Positions 9,937-18,747 of a stretch of 64,000 nt of DNA are shown one piece after another. Position numbers and translations under genes: made by a program. The DNA lies in assembly GCF_001420995.1 (NCBI RefSeq), contig NZ_CP012184.1:604501-668500 (forward strand), given 5' to 3'. Position 1 is the first letter of the stretch. Each line of letters opens with the position of its first letter. The notes beneath the pieces are model-generated. The model ran no database searches. It had not been told where the DNA came from and was given only the letters and a program-made list of their open reading frames with translations. This DNA is from Pseudonocardia sp. EC080619-01 (lineage in GTDB: Bacteria > Actinomycetota > Actinomycetes > Mycobacteriales > Pseudonocardiaceae).

Positions 9937-10637
9937 CAGTCCCGGCCCGCGGCCCGGGTGTCGGCGGGGACCTCGCGCTCGGCGCCCTCGGGCGCGGCGC
10001 CGTCCGGCCCCTGCTGCCCGTCCTGCGGCGCGTCCGCGGCCGGGGCGTCCGCCCGGGCCCCGGCCGCCGCGGCGGCGTCACCGCCGTCGGCCTCCGGGTC
10101 CGAGGTGGTGCCCTGCGGTGCGGCCGGCGCGGCGGGCTGCGGCGCATCGGGTGCGGGCGGCGGGGCCGCAGCGACCGCGGCCTGCGGCTCCCCGACGACG
10201 TCGACCCGCCCGTCCGGCGCGACGACCAGCCGGGCCGGGTCGGAGACCGGCACCATGCCCTGGGCCGCGGCGCGCTGCGCCAGCGAGGCCGGGCTCTCCA
10301 GCACCGAGACCTCCTTGCGGAGGGCCTCGGACTGCTCGGTCAGGCCGCCGGTGCGCTGGCGGGCCTCCTGCAGCGCGTAGGAGTCGGCGGCCGCGGCGGT
10401 CGACAGCCACAGCGTCGCGATCAGCCCGACGGCGAGCAGCACCATCACGACCAGCACGAACTTCGCGCGACCGGTGTTCTCCCGTGCCGCGCTGCGCCGG
10501 CGCTGGTCCTGGGCCCGCCGGGCGTCGCCCGGCCCCCGCTGCGCCGGGATCCGCGGCGGGGCAGCCGTCCGGCGGGTCTGCGGACGCGGCCGGCCACCGC
10601 CCGGGGTACCCGGGCGCTCGATGACGGGTGTGCTCAT
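9936..10637 (-). CDS. FtsL/FtsB-like single-pass septum protein
   Basis: A 233-residue protein with a basic Pro/Arg-rich cytoplasmic N-terminus, one membrane helix (about residues 60-82, VLVVMVLLAVGLIATLWL) and a short heptad-like stretch with QRTGGLTEQSEALRKEVSVL. A long Ala/Pro-rich, probably disordered tail follows. Position between rsmH and ftsI and this topology match the FtsL slot (Rv2164c in M. tuberculosis). The coiled segment would bind FtsB/FtsQ. The ATG at 10635-10637 has AGGCAGGA upstream; the frame runs on upstream without a site. The tail after about residue 140 is unusually long for FtsL and poorly conserved in character. Confidence 0.8.
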   Translation of the reverse strand: MSTPVIERPGTPGGGRPRPQTRRTAAPPRIPAQRGPGDARRAQDQRRRSAARENTGRAKFVLVVMVLLAVGLIATLWLSTAAAADSYALQEARQRTGGLTEQSEALRKEVSVLESPASLAQRAAAQGMVPVSDPARLVVAPDGRVDVVGEPQAAVAAAPPPAPDAPQPAAPAAPQGTTSDPEADGGDAAAAAGARADAPAADAPQDGQQGPDGAAPEGAEREVPADTRAAGRD

Positions 10638-10674
10638 CGGGATTCCTGCCTCTCCGCCGTGCTGGTCGTGCCGG

Positions 10675-11688
10675 TCATCCGCGTTCGCCGCCGTCGGGTC
10701 CGGGCCCGGTGGCGCCCCCGGTCCGCTCGGCCGCACGCAGCCGCACCGGGGCGGCCCGCGGATTGCGTTCGATCTCGTCGTCGGACGCCGTCTCGGCGCC
10801 CCGGGTCAGCAGCCGGAACTCCGGCTCGTGCCCGGGCAGCTCGACCGGGAGGTCGAGCGGGGTCCGCGAGCGGGTGCGCTCGGCGAGGGCGCGCTTGGTG
10901 ATCCGGTCCTCCAGCGAGTGGTACGACAGGACGACGATCCGGCCGCCCGGGGCGAGTGCGTCGAACGCCGCGGGCAACGCGTCCCGCAGGACGTCCAGCT
11001 CGGCGTTGACCTCGATGCGCAGCGCCTGGAACGTCCGCTTGGCCGGGTGCCCGCCGGTGCGGCGGGACGCGGCCGGGACGACCCCGTAGAGCAGCTCGAC
11101 GAGCTCGGCGCTGCGGGTGAAAGGCCGCTTCTCCCGGTTCCGGACGATCGCGTTCGCGATCGGGCCGGCGAAGCGCTCCTCGCCGTACTCGCGCAGGATC
11201 CGGCGTAGCTGGGGCGCGGTGTAGGTGTTGAGCACGTCGGCGGCGGTCGGCCCAGTGGTCGGGTCCATCCGCATGTCGAGATCCGCGTCGCGGGAGTAGG
11301 AGAAGCCGCGCTCGACCTCGTCGAGCTGCAGCGAGGAGACGCCGAGGTCGAAGAGGATCGCGTCGGCCGGCCCCACGCCCGTCTCGTCGAGGGCCTCGCC
11401 GATCCGGTCGTAGACGGCGTGCACCGGGCGCAGCCGGTCGGCGTACGCGGTGAGCCGGCGACCGGCCAGGTCCAGGGCCTGCGGGTCGCGGTCGAGCCCG
11501 ACGACGGTCAGCTGCGGGTGTGTGGCGAGCAGGGCGGCGGCGTGGCCGCCCATGCCGAGGGTGGCGTCGACGTAGACGGCGGGCCGGTCCGCGATCGCCG
11601 GGGCGAGCAGCGCGGAGACGCGCTCCAGGAGGACGGGGGTGTGCCGCTCGGCGGGTGACGGGTCCGGCCCGGTGCTGTCCACGTCCAC
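10675..11688 (-). CDS. rsmH: 16S rRNA (cytosine-1402-N4)-methyltransferase
   Basis: RsmH (MraW) methylates N4 of C1402 in 16S rRNA. The SAM-binding motif [16 protein letters not shown] begins about 35 residues after the chosen GTG (11686-11688). Family segments [20 protein letters not shown] and [10 protein letters not shown] are all present. The frame stays open upstream to about 11946 but the added part is low complexity, so I prefer the GTG giving 337 residues. The ribosome binding site is weak (a G-run). The gene follows mraZ after a 368-bp spacer and precedes the ftsL-like gene by 37 bp. Confidence 0.92.
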   Translation of the reverse strand: MDVDSTGPDPSPAERHTPVLLERVSALLAPAIADRPAVYVDATLGMGGHAAALLATHPQLTVVGLDRDPQALDLAGRRLTAYADRLRPVHAVYDRIGEALDETGVGPADAILFDLGVSSLQLDEVERGFSYSRDADLDMRMDPTTGPTAADVLNTYTAPQLRRILREYGEERFAGPIANAIVRNREKRPFTRSAELVELLYGVVPAASRRTGGHPAKRTFQALRIEVNAELDVLRDALPAAFDALAPGGRIVVLSYHSLEDRITKRALAERTRSRTPLDLPVELPGHEPEFRLLTRGAETASDDEIERNPRAAPVRLRAAERTGGATGPGPDGGERG

Positions 11689-11938
11689 CCCCCGGTGCCG
11701 TCGTCCGTCCCCGTGGTCCGTGCTCCCGGCCCCGCGCCGCCGGCGTGGTCCCGGATCCGGTCCCGGCCCCTCGCGGGGCCGGAACCGGTCGATCCTGTAC
11801 GTAGGTCGTGCCACGTCGCCGGTTCCCACAACCGGTCCCGCCGCACTCCCGGTGACGCGGGCGTCGCCGCCCCACCCGAACTCCCCAGTCGGGGTGGGGA
11901 TCCGGCGCCGCCCCCACCCGGGGACCGTGCCGTCCGGA

Positions 11939-11964
11939 CCTGGCACCGGGGAAGGTGTGCCAGG
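11939..11964. other. Hairpin in the long mraZ-rsmH spacer
   Basis: Arms CCTGGCA and TGCCAGG (7 bp, perfect) flank a 12-nt loop in the 368-bp spacer between mraZ and rsmH (11689-12056). No T-tract follows on either strand. It may be an attenuating or processing hairpin in the dcw leader, or nothing. I see no gene in this spacer. Confidence 0.3.
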
Positions 11965-12056
11965 GCCGGGCGATCACGGCACCCGGGTCGGGACGGCGAC
12001 GGTGCTGCCGCCCGTGTCGTTCCTGTGCCGCTCGTCCTCCCACCCGCCAGCGGGAG

Positions 12057-12488
12057 TCAGAACAGCCCGGGCAGAACCTCGTCCTGGGCCTTGGCGAACT
12101 CGTCCTCGTGTCGCTCCTGGTACTCCTGCCAGGCCTGCGCGTCCCAGATCTCGGCACGCGTGAACGCGCCGATCACCACGCAGTCCTTGGACAGTCCGGC
12201 GTACCGGCGGAGCTCGGACGTGATCGCGATCCGGCCCTGGCCGTCGGGGTTCTGCTCGTCGGTGCCCGAGAAGAGGTTGCGCTGGAACACCCGCGCCGAC
12301 TCGTTCGTCAGCGGGGCCGCGGCGACCTTGCGCGCCATCTCGGTGAAGGCGTCACGGGTGAACACGTAGAGGCAGTGGTCCTGCCCTTTCGTGATCATGC
12401 AACCGCCTCGCAACTCGTCGCGGAATTTGGCCGGCAGCGTGAGCCGCCCCTTGTCGTCCAGCTTCGGGGAATAGGTGCCGAGGAACAC
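12057..12488 (-). CDS. mraZ: MraZ, transcriptional regulator of the dcw cluster
   Basis: A 143-residue MraZ with two tandem AbrB-like DNA-binding half-domains. The first carries the hallmark [19 protein letters not shown] and the second [15 protein letters not shown]. In E. coli, MraZ forms a ring oligomer and binds TGGGN direct repeats in its own promoter. The GTG at 12486-12488 is chosen because GGAGGTG lies 6 nt upstream and the product starts VFLGTY as in the family; a longer reading adds residues of the leader. It is the first gene of the dcw operon. The promoter just upstream carries matching TGGGN boxes, implying autoregulation. Confidence 0.94.
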   Translation of the reverse strand: MFLGTYSPKLDDKGRLTLPAKFRDELRGGCMITKGQDHCLYVFTRDAFTEMARKVAAAPLTNESARVFQRNLFSGTDEQNPDGQGRIAITSELRRYAGLSKDCVVIGAFTRAEIWDAQAWQEYQERHEDEFAKAQDEVLPGLF

Positions 12489-12519
12489 CGACCCCACCTC
12501 CACCTGGGGCACCTGTTCG

Positions 12520-12561
12520 CCCCAGCGATCACCACAGTACCCCACAACCACCCACCGTCAA
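12520..12561 (-). promoter_or_regulatory. mraZ promoter with four MraZ-type boxes
   Basis: Read on the minus strand, TTGACG (12556-12561) and TACTGT (12534-12539) are separated by 16 bp. Overlaid on this promoter are four pentamers at exact 10-bp steps: TGGGT (12550-12554), TGGGG (12540-12544), TGGTG (12530-12534) and TGGGG (12520-12524), each separated by 5 nt. This is the spacing reported for MraZ operators in E. coli. Transcription would begin about 40 nt before the mraZ GTG. Confidence 0.75.
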
Positions 12562-12768
12562 CCCGAGCAGGGTCCGGTCTCCGGGGTTCATCCGGTGTTT
12601 CCGCAGGTGACAGGCGGTGGGGAGTCGTGGGGAGCGGCGCGGCGCCACCCGGTAGCGGGACGTCCGGGGCCCAGATCCGGCCCGATCACCCCCCTTCTCC
12701 CCCACCGGACGTCATCGCAGGTCAGAGCGCGATTCGGCCGGATCGGGGCACGAGTGGTGGGAAGAGGT

Positions 12769-12830
12769 GGGGGCGACGTGGGGGGCGCCGTGGGGGGCGT
12801 CGTGGGGGATCCGGTGGGGGGAGGTGGGGG
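12769..12830 (+). repeat. Six G5-6 runs with about 12-bp period (G-quadruplex candidate)
   Basis: Runs of five or six G occur at 12769, 12780, 12792, 12804, 12816 and 12826. They are embedded in degenerate units of the form GTGGGGGGCGYC. Four or more long G-runs with 5-7 nt loops satisfy the usual sequence rule for intramolecular G-quadruplexes. The tract lies about 210 bp upstream of the mraZ promoter in a gene-free divergent region. Confidence 0.65.
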
Positions 12831-12934
12831 CAGCCGGTCCGACCGCCCCGCACCCCACTCCGTCCCGCCCCACACCCCGCCGTCGTGCGGCCCCGCCGTC
12901 CCGCGGCCCCGCCGTCGTGCGGCCCCGCACCCCG

Positions 12935-13280
12935 CCGCACCCCGCGACGTTCTGCCGCACTCCGCGACGTCCTGCTGCACCCCTCTGCCCCGCGCCGCGC
13001 CACCACACCCGCCGCACCCGCCGCACCCCGCGACGTTCTGCCGCACCCCCCGGCAGCGCGCAGCACCCCACGCAACGGGTGCCTCGGACCGCCGGTGGGT
13101 GCGCCGAGCCGTCGAGGGGTGCGGCGGCGGGCGGCGGAGGGTGGCCGGCACCGGAGGGCGGCCGGCACCGGAGCCTGTGCATGCCCCGGTTCGCGGCGGG
13201 ATGGCGCGGCCCTCCCCGGTGGCCGCACCCCATTGCCGTGCGCCGCACCCCATTGCCGTGCGCCGCACCCGTTGCACGGG
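12935..13280. repeat. 20-bp repeat array, C-rich orientation
   Basis: Units of 20 bp share a CCGCACCCC core. They include an exact duplicate of one 20-mer at 12935-12954 and 13021-13040, a near copy at 12955-12974, and further units at 12975 and 13041. Three phase-locked units follow at 13221-13240, 13241-13260 and 13261-13280. Between about 13081 and 13220 the pattern is weaker. Immediately upstream (about 12885-12930) there is a 16-bp period. The period is not a multiple of three, so it cannot encode a regular peptide repeat. No gene is supported here. Confidence 0.75.
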
Positions 13281-13499
13281 GTGCGCGGCGTCGGCACGCG
13301 GTGCGCGGAACCGGCGCGGGGTGCACCGAACCGGCACGCGGTGCGCGGAGCCGGCGCTCGGTGCGCCGAGTCGGCACGGGTGCGCCGAATCGGCGCGCGG
13401 TGCAGGGAACCGGCGCGGGGCGCGCCGAGCCGGAACGGGGCGCGCCGAGCCGGTTGGGGGGCGCCGAGCCGGTCGGGGGGCGCCGAGCCGGTCAGGGGG
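13281..13499. repeat. 20-bp repeat array, G-rich orientation (inverted relative to the left array)
   Basis: About eleven tandem units of 19-20 bp with consensus close to GTGCGCCGAGCCGGCGCGGG begin at 13281, 13301, 13321, 13341 and 13361, then continue one base out of phase to about 13499. The core is the reverse complement of the left array core. The junction is a small inverted repeat, CGCACCC (13264-13270) and GGGTGCG (13279-13285). Strand composition switches from C-rich to G-rich at that point. Degenerate units continue to about 13560. Confidence 0.75.
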
Positions 13500-13863
13500 C
13501 GTCGGTCGACCGAGGGGCACCGAGCCGGCGAGGGGCGTCGAGCGGACACGGGGTGTGCCGATTCCTGCGTGGCCGGCGACGGGCGCCGCCGATGCGCTCG
13601 CGGCCGTCGGGGTGGTGGCGTCGCCCCGGCCCGTGCCCGCCCCGCGTCGACGCGCCCCGCGACGACCCTCCGTGGCCCGGCGAGCACCGCCCGTGGCGGT
13701 CCGCGGTCCCCGGCGCGCCCGGTTTCCGGGCCCGTGTCCGGCCGGGTGCGACGATCGGTACGACCGTCCGGAGCAACGGTCGTCCGCCGGGAGCGGTACC
13801 CGTCCCCCTGCGTGCGAGGTTTGACAGACTGGACCCGCCCGCGTCGCCACCCGAGGAGGCCCG

Positions 13864-14925
13864 TTGTCGTCGAGCGCACCCTCTGCGCCGTCCGTGCCGT
13901 CCCCGCCGTCCGGTGTGTCCGGGCGTCATCCGGACTCGACCGGCGCGACCCCCGGGTACGCCGCCGAACCGATGGACGCGGGGGCCGTCGCCGAGGTCGC
14001 GGGCCGGATCGCCGCCGCGGTCCAGAGGGTGATCGTCGGCAAGCCGGACGCGGTCCGTCTCGCGCTGGTCGCCATGCTGTCCGAGGGGCACCTCCTGGTG
14101 GAGGACGTCCCGGGCGTCGGCAAGACCTCGCTCGCCAAGGCGCTCGCCCGCTCGGTCGACGGCGCCGTGAGCCGGGTGCAGTTCACCCCGGACCTGCTGC
14201 CCGGTGACATCACCGGCACCTCGGTCTACAACCGGCAGACCGCCGAGTTCGAGTTCCGCGCCGGACCGGTGTTCGCCAACCTCGTGATCGCCGACGAGAT
14301 CAACCGGGCGTCGCCGAAGACGCAGTCCGCGCTCCTGGAGTGCATGGCCGAGCACCAGGTGACCGTCGACGGCGGCACCTATCCCCTCGGGGACCCGTTC
14401 ATGGTCGTCGCGACCCAGAACCCGGTCGAGATGGACGGCACCTACCCGCTGCCGGAGGCGCAGCGGGACCGTTTCACGATCCGGATCTCGGTCGGCTACC
14501 CGGACCCGGCGGCCGAGCTGGCGATGCTCGACGAGCACGGCGCCGCCGAGCCGCTGGACCGCATGCGCCCCGTCACCGACCTGCGCACGATCCGCTCGAT
14601 GATCGCCGCGACCCGGGCCCTGCACACGGCCGCCGAGGTGCGCCGGTACTGCGTCGAGATCGTCGGCGCGACCCGCCGGCTCAGCGAGGTCCGGCTCGGC
14701 GCCTCCCCGCGCGCGACGCTGCACCTGCTCCGTGCCGCGCGGGCGTGGGCGGTCACCGCCGGGCGCGGCTACGTGATCCCGGACGACGTCCAGGCCGTCG
14801 CGGTCCCCGTCCTGGCGCACCGCCTGCTCCTCGGGCCGGAGGGTGTCGCCGCCCGCCGTTCGACCGCCGATCTCGTGCGCGGCGCCGTCGGCCGGGTCGC
14901 GGTGCCGTCCCCGCCGCGGGGCTGA
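13864..14925 (+). CDS. MoxR-family AAA+ ATPase
   Basis: A 353-residue MoxR-type AAA+ ATPase. A disordered Ser/Pro-rich leader of about 40 residues precedes the core. Walker A is EDVPGVGKTSLAKAL, Walker B is VIADEINR, and sensor segments NPVEMDGTYPLPEAQRDRF and the GASPRA arginine region follow. Such ATPases act as chaperones for metal-ion or complex assembly and typically sit with DUF58 and transglutaminase genes, as here. The start is a TTG with a strong GAGGAGG site 4-5 nt upstream. The next gene begins one base after its stop. Substrate unknown. Confidence 0.9.
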   Translation: MSSSAPSAPSVPSPPSGVSGRHPDSTGATPGYAAEPMDAGAVAEVAGRIAAAVQRVIVGKPDAVRLALVAMLSEGHLLVEDVPGVGKTSLAKALARSVDGAVSRVQFTPDLLPGDITGTSVYNRQTAEFEFRAGPVFANLVIADEINRASPKTQSALLECMAEHQVTVDGGTYPLGDPFMVVATQNPVEMDGTYPLPEAQRDRFTIRISVGYPDPAAELAMLDEHGAAEPLDRMRPVTDLRTIRSMIAATRALHTAAEVRRYCVEIVGATRRLSEVRLGASPRATLHLLRAARAWAVTAGRGYVIPDDVQAVAVPVLAHRLLLGPEGVAARRSTADLVRGAVGRVAVPSPPRG

Positions 14926-14926
14926 C

Positions 14927-16306
14927 GTGACCGCACCGGACCCCCGTCGGGACGGCCCACCGGCCCGGCCCGCCACGGGTGGCGCCGGACCCACCGACAC
15001 CGGGCGGTCCTCCGCCCCGTCCGCACCCACCGCGGCCCCGCGCACGGAGCGGCGGGCCGGCCTGACCGTCCGCGGCCGTTGTCTGCTGGCGGGTGGCCTC
15101 GCGATGGTCGTGTCCGCCGTCGTCCTCGACGAGCGGGATCTCGTCCGGGTCGGGGCGTTCGTCGTGCTGCTCCCGCTGCTGGCGCTGGTGGTCGCGCTCC
15201 GGTCGCGCCGCACGCTGCAGGTGGAGCGGTCACTGGAACCGGTCCGGATCGAGGCCGGTGCCTCGGGCACGGCGCTGCTGCGCATCGCGGGCGGCGCGCT
15301 GCTCGGCTCGCTCCGCATCGCCGACCACGTGCCCGACGCGGCCGGGCCGTCCGACCGCTACCCGCCCCGGTTCACCGTCCACCGTCTCGGCCGCCGGGGA
15401 GCCCGGGTCGGCTACCCGCTCCGTCCGGCGGTCCGTGGCGCCTACCGGATCGGCCCGCTGCGCGGGCGCGGCACCGACCCGCTCGGCCTGGCCGAGTTCC
15501 GGCACGACCTGCTCGCCGCCGACCGCTGGCTGGTACTCCCCCGGGTCACGCCGCTGACCGGGCGTCCGCCGCTCGCCTCGACCGCGGTCGGCCGGGGCGC
15601 CGAGGGCGGCAGCCGTCCCGGCACCGGCAACCCGGACGTCCTCATCCGCCCGTACCGCCAGGGCGACGAGATGCGTCGCGTGCACTGGCGCTCCAGCGCG
15701 CGACGCGACGAGCTGATGGTCCGGCTCGACGACCGTCCCGACCCCTCCGGGGTGACGCTGCTGCTCGACCGGCGGGACGCCGCGCACCGCGGTCACGGCG
15801 CCGCGTCCAGCCTGGAGTGGGCGGTGGAGTTCACCGCCAGCGTCGCGGTGCACCTGGTGCGTCGCGGTGAGGCCGTCACCCTGGTCGACGAGTCCGGCGA
15901 CCCCCTCGACGACGGCGGGCCGGTCCCGACCGGTGAGGAGGACCAGGTGCCCCAGCGGCTCGAGTCCCTCGCGGTGCTGCGCCCGTCCGCGACGGCCGCG
16001 CTCGGTGGGACCGGTGAGCCCGCGGCGGGCACCGTGACCTCGGACGGCGTGCTCGCCGTCCTCGGCTCCACCGGTCCCCGGGACGTGACGGCGCTGACGG
16101 CCGCCTGGCCGCGGGGCGGGCACGCGATCCTGCTCGACGTCGACGGGTGGGGTTCCGGCACCGGTACCGGTCGCGCGGCGACCGCGGCCGGGGCGCTGCG
16201 TCAGGCCGGCTGGCAGGCGACCGTCGTGCCCGCGGGGGTCACCGTGCAGCGGGCCTGGGCCGACGCGTGCGGCGAACCCGCTGCGCCGGCGGGAGCCCTC
16301 CGGTGA
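14927..16306 (+). CDS. DUF58 domain membrane protein
   Basis: A 459-residue protein with a hydrophilic Pro/Ala-rich leader, two adjacent membrane helices (about residues 50-90, CLLAGGLAMVVSAVVL and FVVLLPLLALVVAL) and a cytosolic region. The DUF58 signature YRQGDEMRRVHWRSSARRDE is near residue 240-260. A von Willebrand A-like fold usually follows. It probably works with the MoxR ATPase upstream and the transglutaminase downstream in a membrane complex of unknown function. The GTG at 14927 lies 1 nt after the moxR stop, and its 3' end overlaps the next gene by 4 bp (GTGA). Confidence 0.88.
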   Translation: MTAPDPRRDGPPARPATGGAGPTDTGRSSAPSAPTAAPRTERRAGLTVRGRCLLAGGLAMVVSAVVLDERDLVRVGAFVVLLPLLALVVALRSRRTLQVERSLEPVRIEAGASGTALLRIAGGALLGSLRIADHVPDAAGPSDRYPPRFTVHRLGRRGARVGYPLRPAVRGAYRIGPLRGRGTDPLGLAEFRHDLLAADRWLVLPRVTPLTGRPPLASTAVGRGAEGGSRPGTGNPDVLIRPYRQGDEMRRVHWRSSARRDELMVRLDDRPDPSGVTLLLDRRDAAHRGHGAASSLEWAVEFTASVAVHLVRRGEAVTLVDESGDPLDDGGPVPTGEEDQVPQRLESLAVLRPSATAALGGTGEPAAGTVTSDGVLAVLGSTGPRDVTALTAAWPRGGHAILLDVDGWGSGTGTGRAATAAGALRQAGWQATVVPAGVTVQRAWADACGEPAAPAGALR

Positions 16307-18648
16307 GCGCGCTGGCGACAGCACCGCCGACGGCGGCCACCCCGGCGTCGGGTGGTCCGCCCGGCCCCCTGGGCTGGACCGCGCTGCTCGCGCCGCTCGC
16401 CTCCGGTCTCGCCGTCCTGCTGGCCGGTTCGGCGACCGGCGCGGTCGTGCAGGGCGCCGCCTGGGTGTGGCACGCGCTGGTCGCGGTGGCGGTCGTCGTC
16501 GTGACCGGGGCGGTGCTGGTGCGGGTCCGGCCGTGGCTCGCCGCGCCGGGCCAGCTGGTCGCCCTCGCGCTGCTGGCCACCGGCTGGTTCACCGGCAGTG
16601 GCGTGGCCGTCGTCCTGCCGGGACCGGACGCGCTCGCCGAGCTCGGCGCACTGCTCGGCGGCGCCGGGCAGCAGATCGACACGGGCGTCCCGCCGGTCGC
16701 CGCGACGCCGGAGATCCTGCTGCTGGTCACGCTCGGCTTCGGCACGCTCGCCATCGCCGTGTTCGGGCTCGCCGTGACCGTCGCGGCGCCCGCCGCGGCC
16801 GGGGTGCCGCTGCTCGTGGTGTTCGCGGTGCCGACGGCGTTGCAGTCCGACCTGCTGCCGTGGTGGTCGCTGGTGGCGGCCGGGGCCGGGTTCGTGCTGC
16901 TCCTGCTGCGCCCGGAGCGGCTGCGGCAGGCACCGGGCGGGATCGCGGTCGTCGCGGTCGCCGTCGTCGGCGCGCTCCTGGTCGGCACCGCCGCGACCGC
17001 CGTCGGCACCGCGGGCCGGTTCGACGCGACCGGCGGCGCCGGTGGCGGCGCGGACGGCTCGATCGGGTTGAACCCCTTCACCTCGCTGCGCGGCCAGCTG
17101 ACCCGCAGCGAGCCGCGGGAGCTGTTCCGCGTGCAGGGCCTGCAGCGGGCGAGCTACCTGCGCGCCCTGACGTTGCAGACCTACGTGCCCCAGGAGGGCT
17201 GGACGGCGGAGCGGCCCGCACCGGGTGTCCCGCTGAGCGGGCAGCTGCCGCCGTCGACGTCGGGGCCCGCTGCCGAGCAGACCGTGCAGGTGGACAACCT
17301 CGGTTTCCGCGACTACTGGCTGCCGGTGTTCGGCGACCCGACGGCGGTCGAGGTCGCCTCGGACAGCTGGGCATACGACGCGGCCGGCGGCATCGCCTAC
17401 AGCGAACGCCCCCGCGAGGAGGACGGCTGGTCGCAGGCCATGCGTCTGCCCGAGCCGTCCGCGGAGCAGCTGCGCGGAGCGGGCGGGCCGGTCACCGTGG
17501 ACCGTTCGTACCTGGACACCACCGGCGTCGACCCGCGGGTGGCGCAGATCGCGCAGGACGTCACCGCCGGCGAGGCCACCCCGTTCGACCGGGCGATGGC
17601 GATCGAGAACCACTTCACCGGCCCCGGCTCGCCCTTCACCTACAGCCTGTCGACGGCGCCCGGCGGCGGCGGGGACGCGCTCGTCGACTTCCTCACCCGC
17701 GGCCGGACCGGCTACTGCGAGCAGTACGCGTCCGCCATGGCCGTGATGCTGCGGGCCGTCGACGTCCCGGCCCGGGTCGCGGTCGGGTTCACCGCGGGCG
17801 ACGACGGCCCGGACGGCCGCACGATCACCACCGAGGACGCGCACGCCTGGGTCGAGGCGTGGTTCCCCGGCTACGGCTGGATGACGTTCGACCCGACCCC
17901 GCTCGCCGACGGCCGCACCATCGACCCCGGTTACGTCCAGCAGGCCCGCGAGCAGGACGGCGGCACCCCCGCCCAGGAGCAGCCGCCGGCCCCGGAGCCG
18001 ACCGCCGCTCCCCCGCCCCCGGCGGGCGGGGACGAGGCCACGCCGGAACCGCCGCCCCCGGCCGAGGACGGCCAGGAACCCGGTCCGGTTGCCGGGACCT
18101 GGTGGCTCCCGGTGCTCGTGGGCGCCCTGGCCCTCGCCGGGCTGGTGCTGCTGGCGTTGTTCCCGGGGTTCTGGCGCCGCCGTCAGTACGCGCGCCGGGC
18201 CGGCATCGCGCGCGCCGGGGGCCCGGGCGCCGCGACCGCCGCCTGGGACGAGGTGCTCGCCGCGTCCCGCGACCACGGCGTGCCGGTCCCGCCCGGCGAC
18301 ACGGTGCGGGCCGCAGCGGACCGGATCACCGAGCGGCACGGCCTGACCGACCGGGCGGCGGAGGCGCTGCAGCAGCTCGTCCGCAGCGTGGAGGCCAGCT
18401 GGTACGGGGCGATGCCCCCGGAGCCGGACGTCCTCGACGGCCTGGTCGACGAGGTGCGGACGGCGATCGCCACCGGTGCCCCGTCCCTGCGGGCGCGGAT
18501 ACTGCCGGCGTCGGTGGTGCCGGAGTCCGTGCGGCGCACCCGGAACGGCGACATGGGCGACGACGACGGTGGGACCGGCGTGGACGACACCTCCCCCGTC
18601 GCCGGTACCTCGCCCGGCGACGAGCCCGCGGACGCGCCTCGACGCTGA
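16303..18648 (+). CDS. TgpA-type transmembrane transglutaminase-like protease
   Basis: A 781-residue protein. About seven membrane helices occupy the first 250 residues, an exported DUF3488-like part follows, then a transglutaminase core with Cys472 (GYCEQYA), His514 (DAHAWVEA) and Asp530 (FDPTP), which is a complete triad. A Pro-rich linker, one more membrane helix at about residue 605-625 and a C-terminal DUF4129-like domain complete it. Such proteins are named TgpA after the Pseudomonas homolog; physiological substrates in Actinobacteria are unknown. The GTG start overlaps the DUF58 stop. It ends the moxR operon and is followed by a strong hairpin. Confidence 0.88.
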   Translation: MSALATAPPTAATPASGGPPGPLGWTALLAPLASGLAVLLAGSATGAVVQGAAWVWHALVAVAVVVVTGAVLVRVRPWLAAPGQLVALALLATGWFTGSGVAVVLPGPDALAELGALLGGAGQQIDTGVPPVAATPEILLLVTLGFGTLAIAVFGLAVTVAAPAAAGVPLLVVFAVPTALQSDLLPWWSLVAAGAGFVLLLLRPERLRQAPGGIAVVAVAVVGALLVGTAATAVGTAGRFDATGGAGGGADGSIGLNPFTSLRGQLTRSEPRELFRVQGLQRASYLRALTLQTYVPQEGWTAERPAPGVPLSGQLPPSTSGPAAEQTVQVDNLGFRDYWLPVFGDPTAVEVASDSWAYDAAGGIAYSERPREEDGWSQAMRLPEPSAEQLRGAGGPVTVDRSYLDTTGVDPRVAQIAQDVTAGEATPFDRAMAIENHFTGPGSPFTYSLSTAPGGGGDALVDFLTRGRTGYCEQYASAMAVMLRAVDVPARVAVGFTAGDDGPDGRTITTEDAHAWVEAWFPGYGWMTFDPTPLADGRTIDPGYVQQAREQDGGTPAQEQPPAPEPTAAPPPPAGGDEATPEPPPPAEDGQEPGPVAGTWWLPVLVGALALAGLVLLALFPGFWRRRQYARRAGIARAGGPGAATAAWDEVLAASRDHGVPVPPGDTVRAAADRITERHGLTDRAAEALQQLVRSVEASWYGAMPPEPDVLDGLVDEVRTAIATGAPSLRARILPASVVPESVRRTRNGDMGDDDGGTGVDDTSPVAGTSPGDEPADAPRR

Positions 18649-18677
18649 CCGCCACGCCGTACACCGGAGCGCACACG

Positions 18678-18715
18678 ACGGCGGGGCGGGACACCGTGGT
18701 GTCCCGCCCCGCCGT
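18678..18715. terminator. Bidirectional terminator hairpin between tgpA-like and DUF3040 genes
   Basis: A perfect 17-bp stem (arms 18678-18694 and 18699-18715) with a 4-nt CGTG loop lies between two convergent genes. There is no clear U-tract on either side, as is common for actinobacterial terminators. Confidence 0.8.
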
Positions 18716-18747
18716 GGGTTCGTGTCGCGGCCGTGTGGCCGCCGGAG

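Noticed and set aside
6244..10380. 1378-codon plus-strand open frame across murE, ftsI and the ftsL-like gene
   Set aside because: Entirely antisense to three well-defined dcw genes, with low-complexity composition.
13221..13499. CRISPR-like array
   Set aside because: Units are adjacent with no unique spacers, vary in sequence, and no cas gene is near.
12475..13850. Several long overlapping frames on both strands between mraZ and moxR
   Set aside because: All frames are open because the region lacks A/T. The repeats have a 20-bp period that rotates the reading frame, and none has a ribosome site and recognisable protein.
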